A DNA stretch of 64,000 bases. Origin: Fasciolopsis buskii. Taxonomy: Eukaryota; Platyhelminthes; Trematoda; Plagiorchiida; Fasciolidae. The position numbers were made by a program, and so were the translations under genes. This document shows positions 10,283 to 23,565 of this stretch, piece after piece. The first letter of the stretch is position 1; every line of letters starts with the position of its first letter. The stretch is taken from assembly GCA_008360955.1 (NCBI GenBank), contig LUCM01006131.1, positions 24,764-88,763 on the forward strand, read 5' to 3'. The notes beneath the pieces were generated by a model. That model saw nothing but the letters and a program-made list of their open reading frames with translations. It searched no databases and had not been told where the DNA came from.

Positions 10283-12372
10283 CTGCAAAAGAGACAGAAA
10301 GGTGGGCGGTTGGAATTAAAGGGGTTTGGAACAACTCTAAACTATTGTGGTTCCGTAAAAATAAAAAAACATCAAAATGTTGTTTGTACAGAATAGTCTG
10401 AGGAAACGTTTGGCTCATTCTCATCTCAGTTATTGATAAAAACATCAGCTAAAATGGGACCAAAGGAACTTCCGTCGCTACACCATCTTTTTATCCTCTC
10501 ACTGTATACACATCTTGCAAATAGTGACATTCAAATAGGCCCGTCAAAAGTATGTTACTCATGAGTAACTAAGATATTTGGGTCATTTTCGCAGATGACC
10601 TCGTGAGGTACGCACCGAATTTGGTGTACGTATGCATTTCCGCTTTCCTGACGATAAAAAGTGATGTCCGTCTCGGTATTTTAAATCTACTCCATGTAAC
10701 CGCACCCTATGCTGGGATCCGAATTAGTATGGATTGTCAGCTTTATTCATCACCCTTTGTTTAGCTTTTGAGCCGTCTGTGATGTAAAATGGCCACCCAA
10801 GCCGTTAATAGTTGTACAAGCTACAGTTACTCAACTGTATGCGGTGCCCATTCTCTTTGACATCACCTAGATTCCGAAAGCGTTGAGCTAATCCATCAGT
10901 AATAAAAGCATTAGTCCATTGTATTCCGAGGCGAATTGAAATGGAGCATGTGGTCTTCCGCGGAATATGTTTAGGCGCTCGGCTCATCTGTAAACGATTT
11001 TTTTTTGTTATTCTCATAATAACGTTCATATAACAAACTTGGGTGGTCAAATGCGAATGTATAAATACAGTGATTTTTGTTGTTAATCCATAAACGGAAT
11101 ATGTAGTAAACAGCAATCTTTGGTTCGTTCCAACCTCGCATTGGTCTGGTTTGGAATGGGTGGTTTCAGACTGTACCTTCATTGGTGTACTCGTTTTAAC
11201 TCTTGGAAATTTTGATAAGCAAGTCATAAATATCGTATCTCACACTAGTCGAATGTGTACCCATCCATTTTTATCTCATAACCTTGGGTTTTTGACATTT
11301 TAATATCTTCAAATTGCACACACTAATTTACTAGTCAGAGGACATTGGTTAGAATCCACGGGGACATTCACTCAGCTGTTGAAAAATAAATATCAGATAC
11401 TGCACCTTTCGATGTCAGTCTGAAATAACATGATGGTAATAATTCTATCATGCCACATGGTAATCTTTGCAAATCTTTTCGAATGTCCTATTTCTTGTCC
11501 CAAAATGATTTTCATATTTCATGCCAGCAAGACCATATGGCTGTTACATTCTGTAACTGTTCGTGTTTTTAAGACAATAGGGTGTTTAGGTTTTTTTTCA
11601 GATTCCATCTATTCCTTCTGCATTTTGTCTTGTTGGTTGGTGACTTTGGTTATGCGAGATTTGGTATGGTTTTCCTATTAGGTACGCGACAGCGGCCATT
11701 CTTAAGTCACTAAGTTTAACAATATGGGGTTCTGGTGTTTACTTTTTTTTTTACCAAAGCCGGTGTGGTATGTTGAGCATTACATTTTCTCTTAATTTCT
11801 GTGACATTTCTAGGACGACGTTGTCTGTATTACTTTCTGTGCAGTTGAAATGATTATTTTCGGAAAACCTCAGAGCTCCGATTGGATTGATGTGCTGTCC
11901 AAACATAAATACTATTCTCGTTTGCTCCAGTAAATTTTCCGTCATTGTCCACGTTTTTAGTCCATTATCGCCTTTGCTATTCGGAAAAGATGGCTTTGTT
12001 CCGTCTTAGTGTACATCGAAGTGGATAGGTTGTCAACGCTATCGAACTACGTGGTTGCTGGAGAACGGAAAACAATCCACTAATTTTGCGTGACTCATGC
12101 ATTCAAGTTCTCGACTCACTGGTTCCACCCGCCCAGTTAGAACACATACAGTCACCCAACATGTGAAGGGAAAGGATAAGAGGTAGACAAATAGCTGCGT
12201 TAACAAACCGCTGGATCGATAACCAATTTGGTGACCAATTATTTCCACTCATTGGATTTGACTGGTTGTTTAAATGGGTGTATATGGTTTTCGGTAAACA
12301 TTGTGTCTAGGATTTGGGGTACAGGTGATCAATCACGCTTTCGCACCGCCGTCTTAGCTTGGAATGACTCAC
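10283..12372. other. No supported gene
   Basis: A 140-codon minus-strand frame (10805-11227) is long, but it is rich in Thr, Ile and Asn, lacks domain motifs, and has no convincing flanking splice sites. I do not call it. Confidence 0.4.
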
Positions 12373-12581
12373 CACCTGCATTCGCCAATTCGTGATGTGG
12401 ACAAATTTTGTCACTTTACCCATGCGACTGTTGCAGCAACGACGCGTGATACGTTCATCTAGTCTTGCTTCGTGTTTGCGACTATCGAACAGTTCCGACG
12501 AACGTTCCTCAGTGTGGCCTTGCAGACATAACGAAATGCACATCTTATCCCATGTCAGGTAAATGGTGACAGTTTCCTCTA
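12373..12581 (-). CDS. Coding-like segment, unassigned exon candidate
   Basis: Open on the minus strand from an acceptor-like AG (GGTTTAAG) just above 12581 to a donor GTGAGT at 12372-12367 (an alternative donor GTGGTG lies three bases earlier). The peptide is rich in Arg, His and Cys (ITRRCCNSRMGKVTKF, HITNWRM) and looks protein-like, but I recognise no family. Start phase 1 and end phase 0 do not join directly to the segment at 9975-10282. The acceptor has a poor pyrimidine tract. Confidence 0.22.
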
Positions 12582-13188
12582 CTTAAACCAATTTGAAGGC
12601 TATTTTGTCGAACTTCGGATGATCGGTTATTTAGGCTTGGACATAAAGTAAGGAATCTTTTGTACAACGCCGCCGATATAACGGCCAAACAATTTCAGTC
12701 GTCTTGGTGAGCCAACTTCTTTCCGGCGGACTTCCGAGATGCTATTTTTCACGACTTCACAAACTAGAGTGTTTCTTATTGACCCTGATTTAGCTACCTT
12801 ATGGTTAAACGTTTTTCAGTCCTCAAATACCAGATTCGTCCACATGCCAGAATCGACCAAACAGTCAGTTTGACCATTTTTATCTAGGCTGACTAATATA
12901 GATTGACACAATCGTTGTTCGCGATCACAGTGTTTTGTTACAGCTATGGGACGCACCGTAAGGAGTTTACTCGACTTGTGTGATACTTGTAAGGACATCG
13001 ATAAAGTGAGCTTTATTGATCCAGCAATTCCAGTTTTGATTTTGATCTGGCAACCAAGATCAGCTTTGCTTCGGCTCGCCGTAGGATTGCCGGAGCAGCT
13101 CCTTGGCTAAACGAGGTTATCACTGCAAAATTCAACCTCATTATCAGAAGAACTTCCGGAAATCACCTCTATATTTTTTCAACTGTAG

Positions 13189-13307
13189 ACCGAAAACAAA
13201 TGCATATTTGATGTGTCAGATGACGTGTGAAAATAAAGGGCTCTCGGTATACACTTGTGTAATGAACTACGGTGAAGTAGGCACACCTGCATGGTATGGC
13301 GTGTCTG
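13189..13307 (+). CDS. Putative internal exon of the + strand gene
   Basis: Acceptor TTTTTTCAACTGTAG ends at 13188 and donor TCTG, GTAATG starts at 13308. The first base completes the AA carried over from 5941-6171 (Lys), then 39 codons and one base follow. The peptide has three Cys within a short span (LMCQMTCENKG ... YTCVMNYGEVG) and aromatic residues typical of an extracellular fold. It ends in phase 1, which fits the segment at 43285. Family not recognised. Additional exons in phase 1-1 could exist in the 30 kb that follow. Confidence 0.4.
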
Positions 13308-14901
13308 GTAATGCTGGTTTACATTTTTGCATTTTTTCGAACCGCAGATTCGAATTTTTAGTGACTTTCAGCAATGATTGTAATACAAGTATTATGCTAC
13401 TTTGTTTTTCAGTTTGTTGTCGAAGTTGCAAATTTCTGATTTCCTCATTATTCGGCTTTTGTTGCTGGCTCGGATAAGGCACGTAAACATGGAAGCTTAA
13501 TTGTTTTTTTGAGATGTGTTTGGCCGGTTACCGATGGTACCCTTAGTTGTGTTCATTTTCTCTCCTTGCCTAAGAATGTACTGGCTGCTCGAATTCTGCG
13601 CTCCGCTGTGTGATTACCTAGTCAAACGGACTCCTAGCCTGTGTTCGACTGTGTAATGCGACTACAGGTCTTTCTGTTGCAAGCTCATTTATTGTATTTC
13701 AAATACATTTGTCCGCATGCTACTGAACCTTGGTTTTGTTGTTGCAGCTGTGCTTCTGAGAGGTATCTATCCCATTGCAAAACCGAATTATCTTGTAAAA
13801 TGCATTCAAATGCGACCATAATTCCCGATCTCCTAGTACATAGATTATAAAACTATTATGATCATACGTTTCAGGTTTTGTGATTCAATGAAGATCGCTA
13901 CGCAGCCCCCGGATATGACTATATATGTGGTTATCATCGACGTATGAACTTTGCGAGGTCACTTGCCATATAAAAGTTTTTCATTTCACTCTTGTTTTCT
14001 TCCAATATGGTCATCCACTCCCAGGTCACCATGTTGGCTTTGCCCTTGTCTGGTCGAGGAGAAATTAGTTTTGATCCTGCTATATTGTTGGAAATCCCCG
14101 CTGAACCTTCACGTGTCACCGATCCGGAGTTATGTGAGTCCGTTTAGTCAGTATATTGAGCGGAAATTCTCTGGGGTAGATTGATCATTGAGTATGGCTT
14201 TATGGAATGAAAACCTACGGAAGTCAATCATTCAGTCTGTTCCGCTAGGACGTCTATGGTATATAATCTAACAACCCTAGTCCTTGAGTCCTTTGTTTTT
14301 GTTTGTTTTTATCAGTTAGTTTTGCGTTATTGTTCAGATTACTGACAATTTTGCCACCACTTATTTCTGCTGTTGTTTTTTGATGTATTTTAATCAGGAA
14401 AGGTCAAGCTTCTCTTTACGTATGTCTGTGGGTATGCTTCTTCCGTGTGTATTGATGAAATTCTGATTTTCATTTTGTTGTGTATGCGAGTCAGTTTGGA
14501 TGACAATCCAGAAAATAATTATTCCATTTTCCGAAATCATGTGACTGTCCTTTGCATGGAATAATTTAGGTCTGTGCACATTTTTCGAACTAGTGGGATT
14601 ACCTGACGCAAGCTTGTTCATTGATGTGCTCTTTAGCATCTCTGAGACTTGCGGTTTGAATTCGGACGCTAATGCTGGTACGTAATAACTCGGAATCTGA
14701 CTGATCAATAACACATGAATTTTATATCTCTTTCTCTATCCGTCGTCCGATCTTCGGTATGCACGGTGCCTTCGGTGTGTGCGAAGAGCAAGGCATCATG
14801 CAGCTCGACGCTACCCCGAGTGGTGGACAACTGTGCGGCCGCCGTTTCATTGGTTAGCGGTGAAAACGCAAGCTTTCTTTCTATGAAGTACAATGGAAGT
14901 C
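13308..14901. other. No gene recognised
   Basis: Short frames only. A possible acceptor near 13411 leads to a Cys-rich frame that stops without a donor. The 106-codon minus frame (14394-14714) shows no motif. Confidence 0.5.
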
Positions 14902-17900
14902 CATCATCGGTCAGCGTTAAACAGCAACGCAAGCCTCACTGACCGTTGCCTTTCCCCAGACGTTTATATAAAGAGTGAATATTCAATGGGTACAGGCAGT
15001 GGACCTACACAGACGAGAAAAGATAACATGCTGCCGCAGCCAACACACGGAACACAGTCTAACTGTACAAACATACGTGTTTTCAATCATTCTGATTCGA
15101 TAGAAAATGACATCACGATCGCCACTGTTCATCGTTCACTGCCACATCCTTCAGCGTCTCCAACCAGCAAGTCGACGAGTCTTTCGGACCCCAACCACGA
15201 AGGCATGAGACACCTACTTTACCTAAGTTCGTTGTACATTTTCTCATCCCACGTTGCCACGTCATTCCTTAGGAGGAACACAAAATAAGGCACGATATCA
15301 TAGACGAGTATTCGCCAAACGCAACACGTGACCCAACCAGCGTGGTCTACTAAGTTTCATACGATGAAACAAGGTGTTCTGACAGCCGGCACCTAGTACT
15401 AGATTCCTCACCTCTACATTACTCACCCGGTCACTCCATCCAGTCCTAGCCATACTACTTAGACATCGATGATCAAAAACCTCCAAGTGACGAACACCAC
15501 CGACACGCAAACTCCATGTACACCAACCATACAACAGAACTAACCACAAAACGACATTTCAACTTCAAAAAAATATCAGGTTGACGCCACAAGTGTTTCA
15601 ATCCAGCGTAAGCTGCTCGGTCCTTGGATATGCGCGTGTTTACCTCCACTGCCGAGCTGCCATCGTTCGACACGCAGCTAACAAATTAGGTGAATCGGTC
15701 CACAATCGTTAGTTCCCCCCCGCTCAACACCAAGTTCAGCACTTTTGTCGTCTAGTCCTGCAAGAGCATTCTGCACTTTGAAGGTTGAAAATACCTCCCA
15801 AACCAAGGGACCGATCTTGACAGCCTATATAGTGTTCGTTGTGCATGGCCCGCAGACTCGAAAAGGCTCACAACGTCATCTGCGTAGCCTAAGTCACACA
15901 GCTTCCCTCCATTTCCCAGGTCGATTCCTACATTCCGGAGACCTCCTAAAACTTCTTCCATCACCACGTCCATGACGAAGTCGAACAAGAATGGTGAGAT
16001 GAGACGACCTTGTCAAACGCCACCAGTCGTTTCAAATAAACTTGACAGTCCACCGTATACCCTCACGCGACCATAGGTATGCAAGTACAATGCTCGCAAC
16101 AGGTTCACAAATCTCGTTGGCATACCCTTCCGGTGGAGAGCACTGAGTAGTGCTGTCCGATCCACGGAGTCGAAAGCACCTTTCAAGTCCAAAAAGATTA
16201 CAATCGAAGGTCGGCGGTGCATGCAAACCGTTTCGAGTATCTGTCGGAGAGTGAATATTTGGTCGATGCAACCACGACCTGGACGAAATCGGATATTACT
16301 CTCGCGAATCGGTGTCAAACGGCGCAGCATTATCAAAGCTAACACCTTAGTAACTATCGGAATTAAACTAATCCCACGATGATTACTACAGTCACTCCGT
16401 GTACCGTTCTTGAAGATGGGTACAATCAGTGACTCACCCCACGATAACGGGATAAGCTCCTCGTTCCAAATACCACGAAGCAAGGAGGTAAGTGATTTCA
16501 TCAGCACTTCTCCACCCAATTTGAAGAGAATTGGGGAAGGTCGTCGGGACCGGCAGCTTTTCCCCTATTCAGAAGCCGAATATTCGATTGCACTTCCACT
16601 TCCGTTAGAGGATCAAGTGAAACCACCCAAGAATTTGCGGCTGCAGACGTGGCCAGCTAAACTGATCCTTGAAATGTTCTGCCCAACGGTCCGGTCTTTC
16701 CTGTCTACCATGGATGAGCTCTCCATTCCTATCGCACAATACTTCACTAACCGAATTTCGCCGCCCACCGTTGTCGCGTATAAGCTTAAACAGTCTTTGA
16801 CTGTTACCTGAAGCGGAAGCCACTTCCATCTCCTCGGCTACCTTAACCCACCAGTTTTCGCGGTCATTCCTAAGGCTTATGGTCAACTGACGCTGGAACT
16901 GGTGACGTATCTTATTCACCTTCTTGCAGTTAGATAGCTGGCGCACTTGCTCCATTAGACCCAGTCACCTAAGCGAGAGCCAGTGTCTTTGATGAACATT
17001 AGATCTGCTAAATTCATAGCCCGCTTAATTTGATCCCACTGATCGTCTACATTGCTGCTCGGCGGAGTTCTCAATCCCTCACATAGTTTCTGTTCGTAGC
17101 TGTTGCGAACAGCCGAATCAGACAAACGTTCGACAGCCAATCGGATTTGTGGCCTGCGTCGATGGCCGTTGAGCTGAAGCAAAAATCGCATTAAAACTAA
17201 CGCATGGTCCGATTCGACGTACATGGTCCAGTATGATCTACAGTTCTGGACAGAACCGCGCCAACGGTAGCTAACTGCGATATGGTCAATCTGACTCAGA
17301 TTACCTGTCGAGTTAGAGCGCCATGTCGCAGTGCGACGCTAACTGTATCGGAAATTCGTACTAGATAGCAATAAATGATTGTCTGCACAAAATTAGAGAA
17401 GTCTTTCTCCATTATCTGTTCGCTGAGCAGGCAAGGCACACCGCCCACCGAAACAGAACTCCGATGCACTCAGTTTTCCAAATTGTGCATTAAAATCACC
17501 TGCTACCACTACAATGTCAGAGTCTCCGCTCTTCCGAACAAGGATGACGAGGTCATCGTGGAACTAGTCTTTCTCCATGTCAGTGCTGCGGTCTGTTGGA
17601 GCGTATGCTGAGATAACAAATAAACTACGTTTAACACTACTATCCTTCCGAACACCAACTGATCCTTGCAGTCTCACGGCGCACAAGCGACTGCTGACTC
17701 GGATCCAGTCTAAAAGGGTTGCTTCAGCCTTCTCACTCAAGACTATTCCTACACCACGTTGACTCACAGCTTGAGCTGCTTCGTCTCCCGAAGTGCGAAG
17801 AAAATATCTTGACGACATATTAGGCGCAGTTAGCTGGATTACTCTACTCAAATCCTGAATTCGTGTTTCACTCACGCAGCAGACATCAATCGAAAGTGAA

Positions 17901-18155
17901 TCCACTGTCAGAGCCAAACACCCCTGTTGGCCAGCCTGCATTAAAGTGCGCACATTAAAGGAACCCAGATGCAGAGGCTGACGAGGCTTGAGAAAATGTG
18001 AGCTAATAGACTGAAAACCACCTACTTCACTACTTGACAATAAACCGTTGCGAGTATCAGGCGTTTAATCAATAGAGATACTATGGGTAGGCAGAAGGGG
18101 CAAACAGATTGGGTCGGAGACAGAAGAGACAGGTTGAATGAAATTTAGGGTTTGT
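14902..18155 (-). mobile_element. Nearly full-length RTE-type LINE (family A, copy 2)
   Basis: About 3.25 kb, the usual RTE length, read on the minus strand from a 5'UTR near 18155 to a 3' end (CGATGATGG) near 14902. The apurinic-type endonuclease comes first: FNVRTL near 17960, ETRI near 17870, GDFNA near 17495 and SDHALV near 17200, with the catalytic His present. RT follows: PGRGCIDQIFTL near 16270, motif A FLDLKGAFDSVD near 16180, TGA at 16015-16013 replacing the Arg before QG, and motif C YADD at 15886-15875. The thumb and the C-terminal WQRGMRKC block end the ORF. Several stops (a TAG after DMEKD, the TGA in the palm and others) and small deletions make it inactive. No clear target-site duplication found. 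Confidence 0.92.
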
Positions 18156-20430
18156 TTTGGTGGACCCACCGCTCAGTGAGTGTATTTCCTCTTATTTCTA
18201 TTCGAGACTTACAGAGATGTACACCGATTTTTCTTGGCGCTGACTTTGTTTTGACTCCCAGGGATTACACCGTCCCCGAGCTGAATTGGGTAAAAGATGT
18301 TTGACCTACTTAACCGATCATCTGTTCCGAACAGTTTGCATTCGTTATATTTCTCTTTGCTGCCTTGAGCAACCGATTGTTTGGCCGAAAGATCGGGAAC
18401 TAATTGTCTTAAGTTGGCGGCCTACATTGGTTCGGGCTGTGAAATAGTACAACGCCTTTGGAGAACCGTGGACTGTGGTGAATTGTGGATGACATGAAGG
18501 ATGGGTCTGGAGAATCGGACATGTGTAGTTACTCCCACACGAAAAGTTGTTTTTCTTTTCTTCTCTCTGATTCCTGTTTTTGGTCTTGGTCCTGAGGTTG
18601 ATAGGTTTGTGTTCAGATTTATGCAAAATATTTAATAGTCTGGTAAGTCTCTTTGCATAGATGGACTATGTAATGGTGGCGTTAAGTTCTCTTTAATTAA
18701 AAATTACAACTTGCATTGGCATTGCATTTTGATCTAAGTTTTTCTACTTTTGTATCTAAGTTATTTATTATTTAAACGTGATGTCAGTAATTTTCCTATC
18801 ATTGTTAAATGGGGCGTTTATCTGGAATAGTTAGGTTCACGGTTAGAAGGTATAAAGGACCGTGACTTACTGTTTTGTACCGGGTGCTTTTTCGGTCGGA
18901 TGGTGTGGCTCCAGAGGTATACCGTGAGTACCGGTAGTTCGGTTTTATCTTTTGCGTTCGAGTACCGCAAACGGAATGCCCCACGGTCAGTTGGCTTAAC
19001 GTTGGAGTCCTATGGAGTTCAAGACAAAAATTTTTTGTACTGTGTCGATTTCCAGCTTCCTAAAATAGGTCTACGCTGCTCGAAACTAAAGTGATCATAT
19101 TCTCTTTCAGGTTGTCGCATGCAAATTCCAAATCACAGAACGGATAGAATGGATTTCTTTGGACGTAAATCTAAACCGTGCGACTAGTTACCGTTGTGTG
19201 TAGACAGTAGGGCGAACTGTATCTGTAACTGAAGGTAACATAAACCATAGTTTTAACTGGCAAATGACTGAGGAGAATTCCCCTTTGTGCGTTAAAATTT
19301 GTTCTATCCGGTCAGATTTTGCGTGCAACTCAGAGATGACGAAAGTGGTAGGATCGGGAGAAATGAAAAGGTGACTAAATGAAGCGAGCTTCATTGAAGT
19401 TTAGTGCACGGTGAAATAACTGTGATTTATTTGTGGCAGATTAGTGTCAGAAAAGATTGCAAGGAACATCTTATTGATGTGCTGAGTGTAGAATTTATTG
19501 TGGCCACGTTGCTTAGACCCTTCACAGTTTCTTCCCAATAGTTCGTTTCGGTAGTCCTAGTCGCGCTGGAGCCTTTCTAGGATCCGTTCGTTTGGGTCCC
19601 AACTGCTTAGAAGTCGCACAGTCAATGGACGTTCATTTTAGGAACATGGTTCTATAAGTTATGAAGATTGGCATATAAATATAGACTGACGTACTACTGA
19701 AAATCCCCAAACGTGAAAGCAGAAACAGTGTCAGTCACGTCAAGACGATGTGCCAGAGTGCTGTACAGTATGCAGAATAGACGAGGTTTATTCTGGGTTG
19801 ATCAGTGCGTGCGATATCACATGAATCTGTTCGTAAGGGGAATATGCACCTTTGCGTACTCGTTGTACTTCTTTCTATGGATTAGTGGTCATGGTGTAGG
19901 CTGCGAACAGCCTAGTTCAGACTAGCACCTGTTTTGTGTTTGTTTGTGCATGCGTATGAGGCGTCCGATTCAGTCTTTCCGAGTGATCCACCCCAAAACT
20001 ACTGGTTCAAATGGATGTGCGTTCATGCTTCCGTCCGTAATAAACCGGGTCAGCTTGGAGCGAGGAGACTATGATGACTAAAGAGTAAAGTATTCAGCGA
20101 ATTCGTGCTTGTGTGTGCGTGTGTGTATTTATACACGATGGGTTCGGGATTAGACTTTGCAAGGTTGGAGGGGCATCGAATGGCGGTCGGACCACTTGAC
20201 ATTCCGGGCCTTGGCTTCAAAGTCCTGTGACAGGGGGAAACAACCAGTGTTTGTGAGGTTGCCTTCTCTTGGGTAATTAATAGCTCACTGATTTCGCGGA
20301 GTGTAAAAAGAAAATAATGAAATTATTAACTGACAGATTCGTTGGACTTGATTATACTGAAGTTCAAAGTGAAATTTCATTGATACCAAGTAATAGGATT
20401 GATGGAGGAAAGTCAGTAATTTCGGCAAAC
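18156..20430. other. No gene recognised
   Basis: An acceptor-like site near 19111 is followed by a short open frame to GTAAAT, but similar sequence recurs near 24770, so it is more likely repeat-derived. No other motif seen. Confidence 0.45.
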
Positions 20431-20595
20431 CTTTTCTTCTCGTCTTTTACTTCCTTTGTTAATGAAATAACAATCTACATCATTTTCCATGAACGGCAAA
20501 CGGAGAACTGCCAAGTTGACCAGTGGTGGGAGGACTCGAACCTGCGACCTTCACGTCCAAACGCCACGACCTAATCCACTCGGCCAACGTCGGCG
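20431..20595 (-). mobile_element. tRNA-derived SINE
   Basis: The best-preserved member of the SINE family in this window. On the minus strand the A box is TGGCCGAGTGG (20586-20576) and the B box is a perfect GGTTCGAGTCC (20542-20532). The spacing and the GCCGAGTGG core resemble class II (Ser/Leu) tRNAs, but there is no cloverleaf acceptor stem or long variable arm. The body continues to an A-rich tail (GGAAGTAAAAGA). It shares this body with the copies at 2313, 22690, 34155 and 46030. Confidence 0.8.
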
Positions 20596-22149
20596 AAGGT
20601 CCTAACCCTGAGGTATGGTACCGCTCTTGAACGCCTCCCGATTGAATGAAGGGATTTTGTTGGATCATTGGCTTTGATCTGATTTACAAGAACTGTTGAA
20701 TTTTTTCTCCCCGGTCTTCTGTGTGACAGTAATCTGACGACAAGAAAGCTGCACCCAAGAATGCCGTCGATATTGTTCACATCCAGCTCATCCAACTGGG
20801 CGGGTGCACACATTCGACCATTATTGATTATTGGGTTTGTAAGAAGTTGGCAGCACCACACCAACTTCAGCGAACAACCGAAGATGGAAGCAACTATGAT
20901 AGGAAAATTTCCCGGATGGAGTAGAATCGAAGTTGACGTAGTCGGGGGTATGCTCAGTCATTGTACTAGACGGCCTTCTCTGTGTCATGAAGATTGTCGT
21001 TGTGTGGTAAGTTCAGGTACTCTGGATCAACTCTAGCAGAAATAAAGAGGAAGACGCTGGGTGCTTTTCTGTGAAATTTTCTGGTCAAAGTCGCTTCTCA
21101 TTTGTCGATGAAAGAAACAGTGAGATCGTCAGGTCGCTTACTTTTCCGATCTTATGTTGGTTTTACAAAGATTCGGTATTATAATACCCAGAGGGGAACC
21201 GCGGATTCGATTTTCCGACCGGTGGTATAGAGCTAGGGAATGGGGAAACTCTGTGATGAACACTACAAAAGTCTCTTTGTCCTCGCACTGTTTTTCCTTC
21301 CCTCATGGTCCCGGTGACAAGATATGTAAGCATATGCGTGGAAATACTACTACATGTTAACCCCTGGGATTCGAGCGGTGCCTAACAATCGGTTATATCA
21401 GTGAATCGCGATGCAATTGAAGTCTCACTGGATTCCAATCCTGAATGCATCATTGTCTGGGGCCCGCATAAGCAGGATCCAATTAGTGCTTCTAAGCTCT
21501 TAAATGCCCTTTGTTTTCCTATCCGTCATTCTTTGATTCAATCCATCTTTAGCTGTTTTCTTGTTTTAACCATGCATTCTTCGGTTTACCGCTCCTCCTC
21601 CACGCCTTAGACTTTGTTCCCGCATTGTACGAGAAGTTTGTCTTGTAGTCCCTGATAGGCACTTCCTTATCCAGGCTCAAGTGCATCCTGTGTTGGAGTG
21701 CTCCAGTACCATTAGGTGATTCCGCCCTCATCAGTGCAGTGAACCCTTAAGGTTATAGAGGAATGTCCCTTGTAAGTTGTCTTCATCAGGTGTCCTTCAC
21801 TGTTTTTTGTTCTCCTACCAATCGATGTTACTGGAATCGGTGTACTGTGAAATACTCCCTTTGTCGGTTTTCTTTTCCGCTTAGTTTCCGTAGGTTCGGT
21901 TACAGAACGGTAAAACAACTACCAAAGGTGGGAACTCTTCCGACAAGTCATCGGATTCAAAATGATAGTTCTAAATTTGACCGATCGTAATGATGCACGG
22001 ACAAGTATTGGAATTACTGTGACATCAGAGCACTCAGTGGAACACAGCATCGAGACCCCGGCAACCGAAAATCACGCTACGATTTATCTGCAAAGCATTC
22101 GTACACGTATGAACTACAGAATAATAACATCAGCGGAGGAACTTTGATC

Positions 22150-22331
22150 TAATCGCCGCCGCCAGGCCCTACGGAACTGCGGCGCGTGACTTCCACGTGG
22201 GCTCTTCACGGTTACGTCTCATGGAATGCTCACTCACCTACTACACAGCTGAAAGTTTATGATACGAGCCGGAATCGAAGTGGTGGTCTTTCGCTTACCG
22301 GGCAGATGTTCTACCACTGAGTCACCGTCAA
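22150..22331 (-). mobile_element. tRNA-like repeat of a second type
   Basis: On the minus strand 22331-22262 reads like a decayed tRNA. TGACTCAGTGGTAGAA matches an A box with a Gly-tRNA-like D arm, and ACTTCGATTCCG is a damaged B box. The anticodon arm does not pair properly. The downstream body differs from the main SINE family, so this is a separate tRNA-derived element or pseudogene. The lower end is uncertain. Confidence 0.5.
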
Positions 22332-22689
22332 TATTGTCTTCGAACGCGAATTACATAGGTGAATATTGCGAGCTACGCAAAACACGATTCTGATCACAGA
22401 GCAAATGGTATGATTTTAGTCGTACCTGAATGAAGTTGTCTTCATCATAGTTTGCTTGCAAATATTCTCATTCAAACCGTACGGGTTATTCTTTGTTCAT
22501 AGTTTGAATTTTTGCCCAGTCTACATGCGTCCTTTTTGCGGTGCTTTCACTTGTCTTCTGTTTACTGTTCTCATCGGACTCATTGGAACTACGCCAAGGC
22601 TTGCCCACTGTCTGATAGATAATTCCATTTTCGGTTTACGACCTAATTTACCCATAAATAGACATTAGTAGTTGCAAGTTCGTGATGAC

Positions 22690-22845
22690 TTCCGTGGTCA
22701 AATGGATATGGTCGTGGCATTTGGGCGAGAAGTTTGGGGTTCGAATCCCTCTACCGCCGGTCAACTTCCCTCTGATGGTTGCGGCCCCTTTCTTGGAAAT
22801 GATATGCACTTATTTCGCTGATAAGAGAATTAAATGATAAAAGCG
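22690..22845 (+). mobile_element. tRNA-derived SINE
   Basis: A-box-like TGGTCAAATGG near 22695 and a perfect B box GGTTCGAATCC at 22738-22748. These are followed by the family body (ACCGCCGGTCAACTTCCC) and a shortened A-rich end (TTAAATGATAAAAG). Confidence 0.75.
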
Positions 22846-23251
22846 TAGTACCGTGTTTCTATGTCTTACATGGCATGTGTTTATGAGTCCTGGTACGTGG
22901 GTGATGACGAGATAGTTTTTTGTATCTCTTCAATTGTCATTTTTATTTGATTTTATAGGATGGTAAGTTTTACTCAAACTTCCATGATGTAGGCGAACGG
23001 AACAATATTTGTCGTTGTGTGGTCGTCAGTACCATGAAACTGTTGATCTCTTTTTTCGACATCAACACGAAGTTTCGCACACGACCGTGCTTAATCACCA
23101 GCAACATTTGGACATAATCACTCCTTGTACAAGCGTTTCTTCCTTGTGCTAATGCCTTGTGATGAGTATCTGTCAATAGAATTCGTGACCGTTGCTCTGA
23201 AAGGGTAGGCAACGTAAAGGTTTGCTTAGTTAACGATTTCCCTTTCTTATT

Positions 23252-23253
<2 letters not shown>

Positions 23254-23299
<46 letters not shown>
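23254..23299. repeat. (TA)n microsatellite
   Basis: About 23 TA units read directly. Confidence 0.95.
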
Positions 23300-23301
<2 letters not shown>

Positions 23302-23522
23302 CTGCTCATCGAGGTTCCACATAATTTCCACCCAAAGATTTGCTGAAATGCTTATGGTCAAATGAGCTGGCAGAGAGCTGAATTAAGGTCCTCGTTTTCC
23401 CAGTTATTATGTCTAGTTATAATCCGAAATGAACTGTTGTCTTACTTCGACCTTATTCTTTGATCATTTGACCCTTAGTCGTATATTTTTTTATTTCAAT
23501 GGTTGATCAAAACGACCAATTC

Positions 23523-23525
<3 letters not shown>

Positions 23526-23561
<36 letters not shown>
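23526..23561. repeat. (CA)n microsatellite
   Basis: About 18 CA units read directly. It creates spurious His-Thr open frames. Confidence 0.95.

Positions 23562-23565
<4 letters not shown>

Noticed and set aside
10805..11227. 140-codon minus-strand frame.
   Set aside because: No domain, no clear splice sites, composition of AT-rich noncoding sequence.
19112..19163. A phase 1-1 exon (acceptor CTCTTTCAG, donor GTAAAT) that would fit between 13307 and 43285.
   Set aside because: Similar sequence with a changed acceptor occurs near 24770, suggesting a dispersed repeat, and the peptide is very short.
20532..20586. A functional tRNA gene from the good A and B boxes.
   Set aside because: No acceptor stem, anticodon arm or variable arm can be folded, and the same body and A-rich tail recur at several sites, so it is a SINE.
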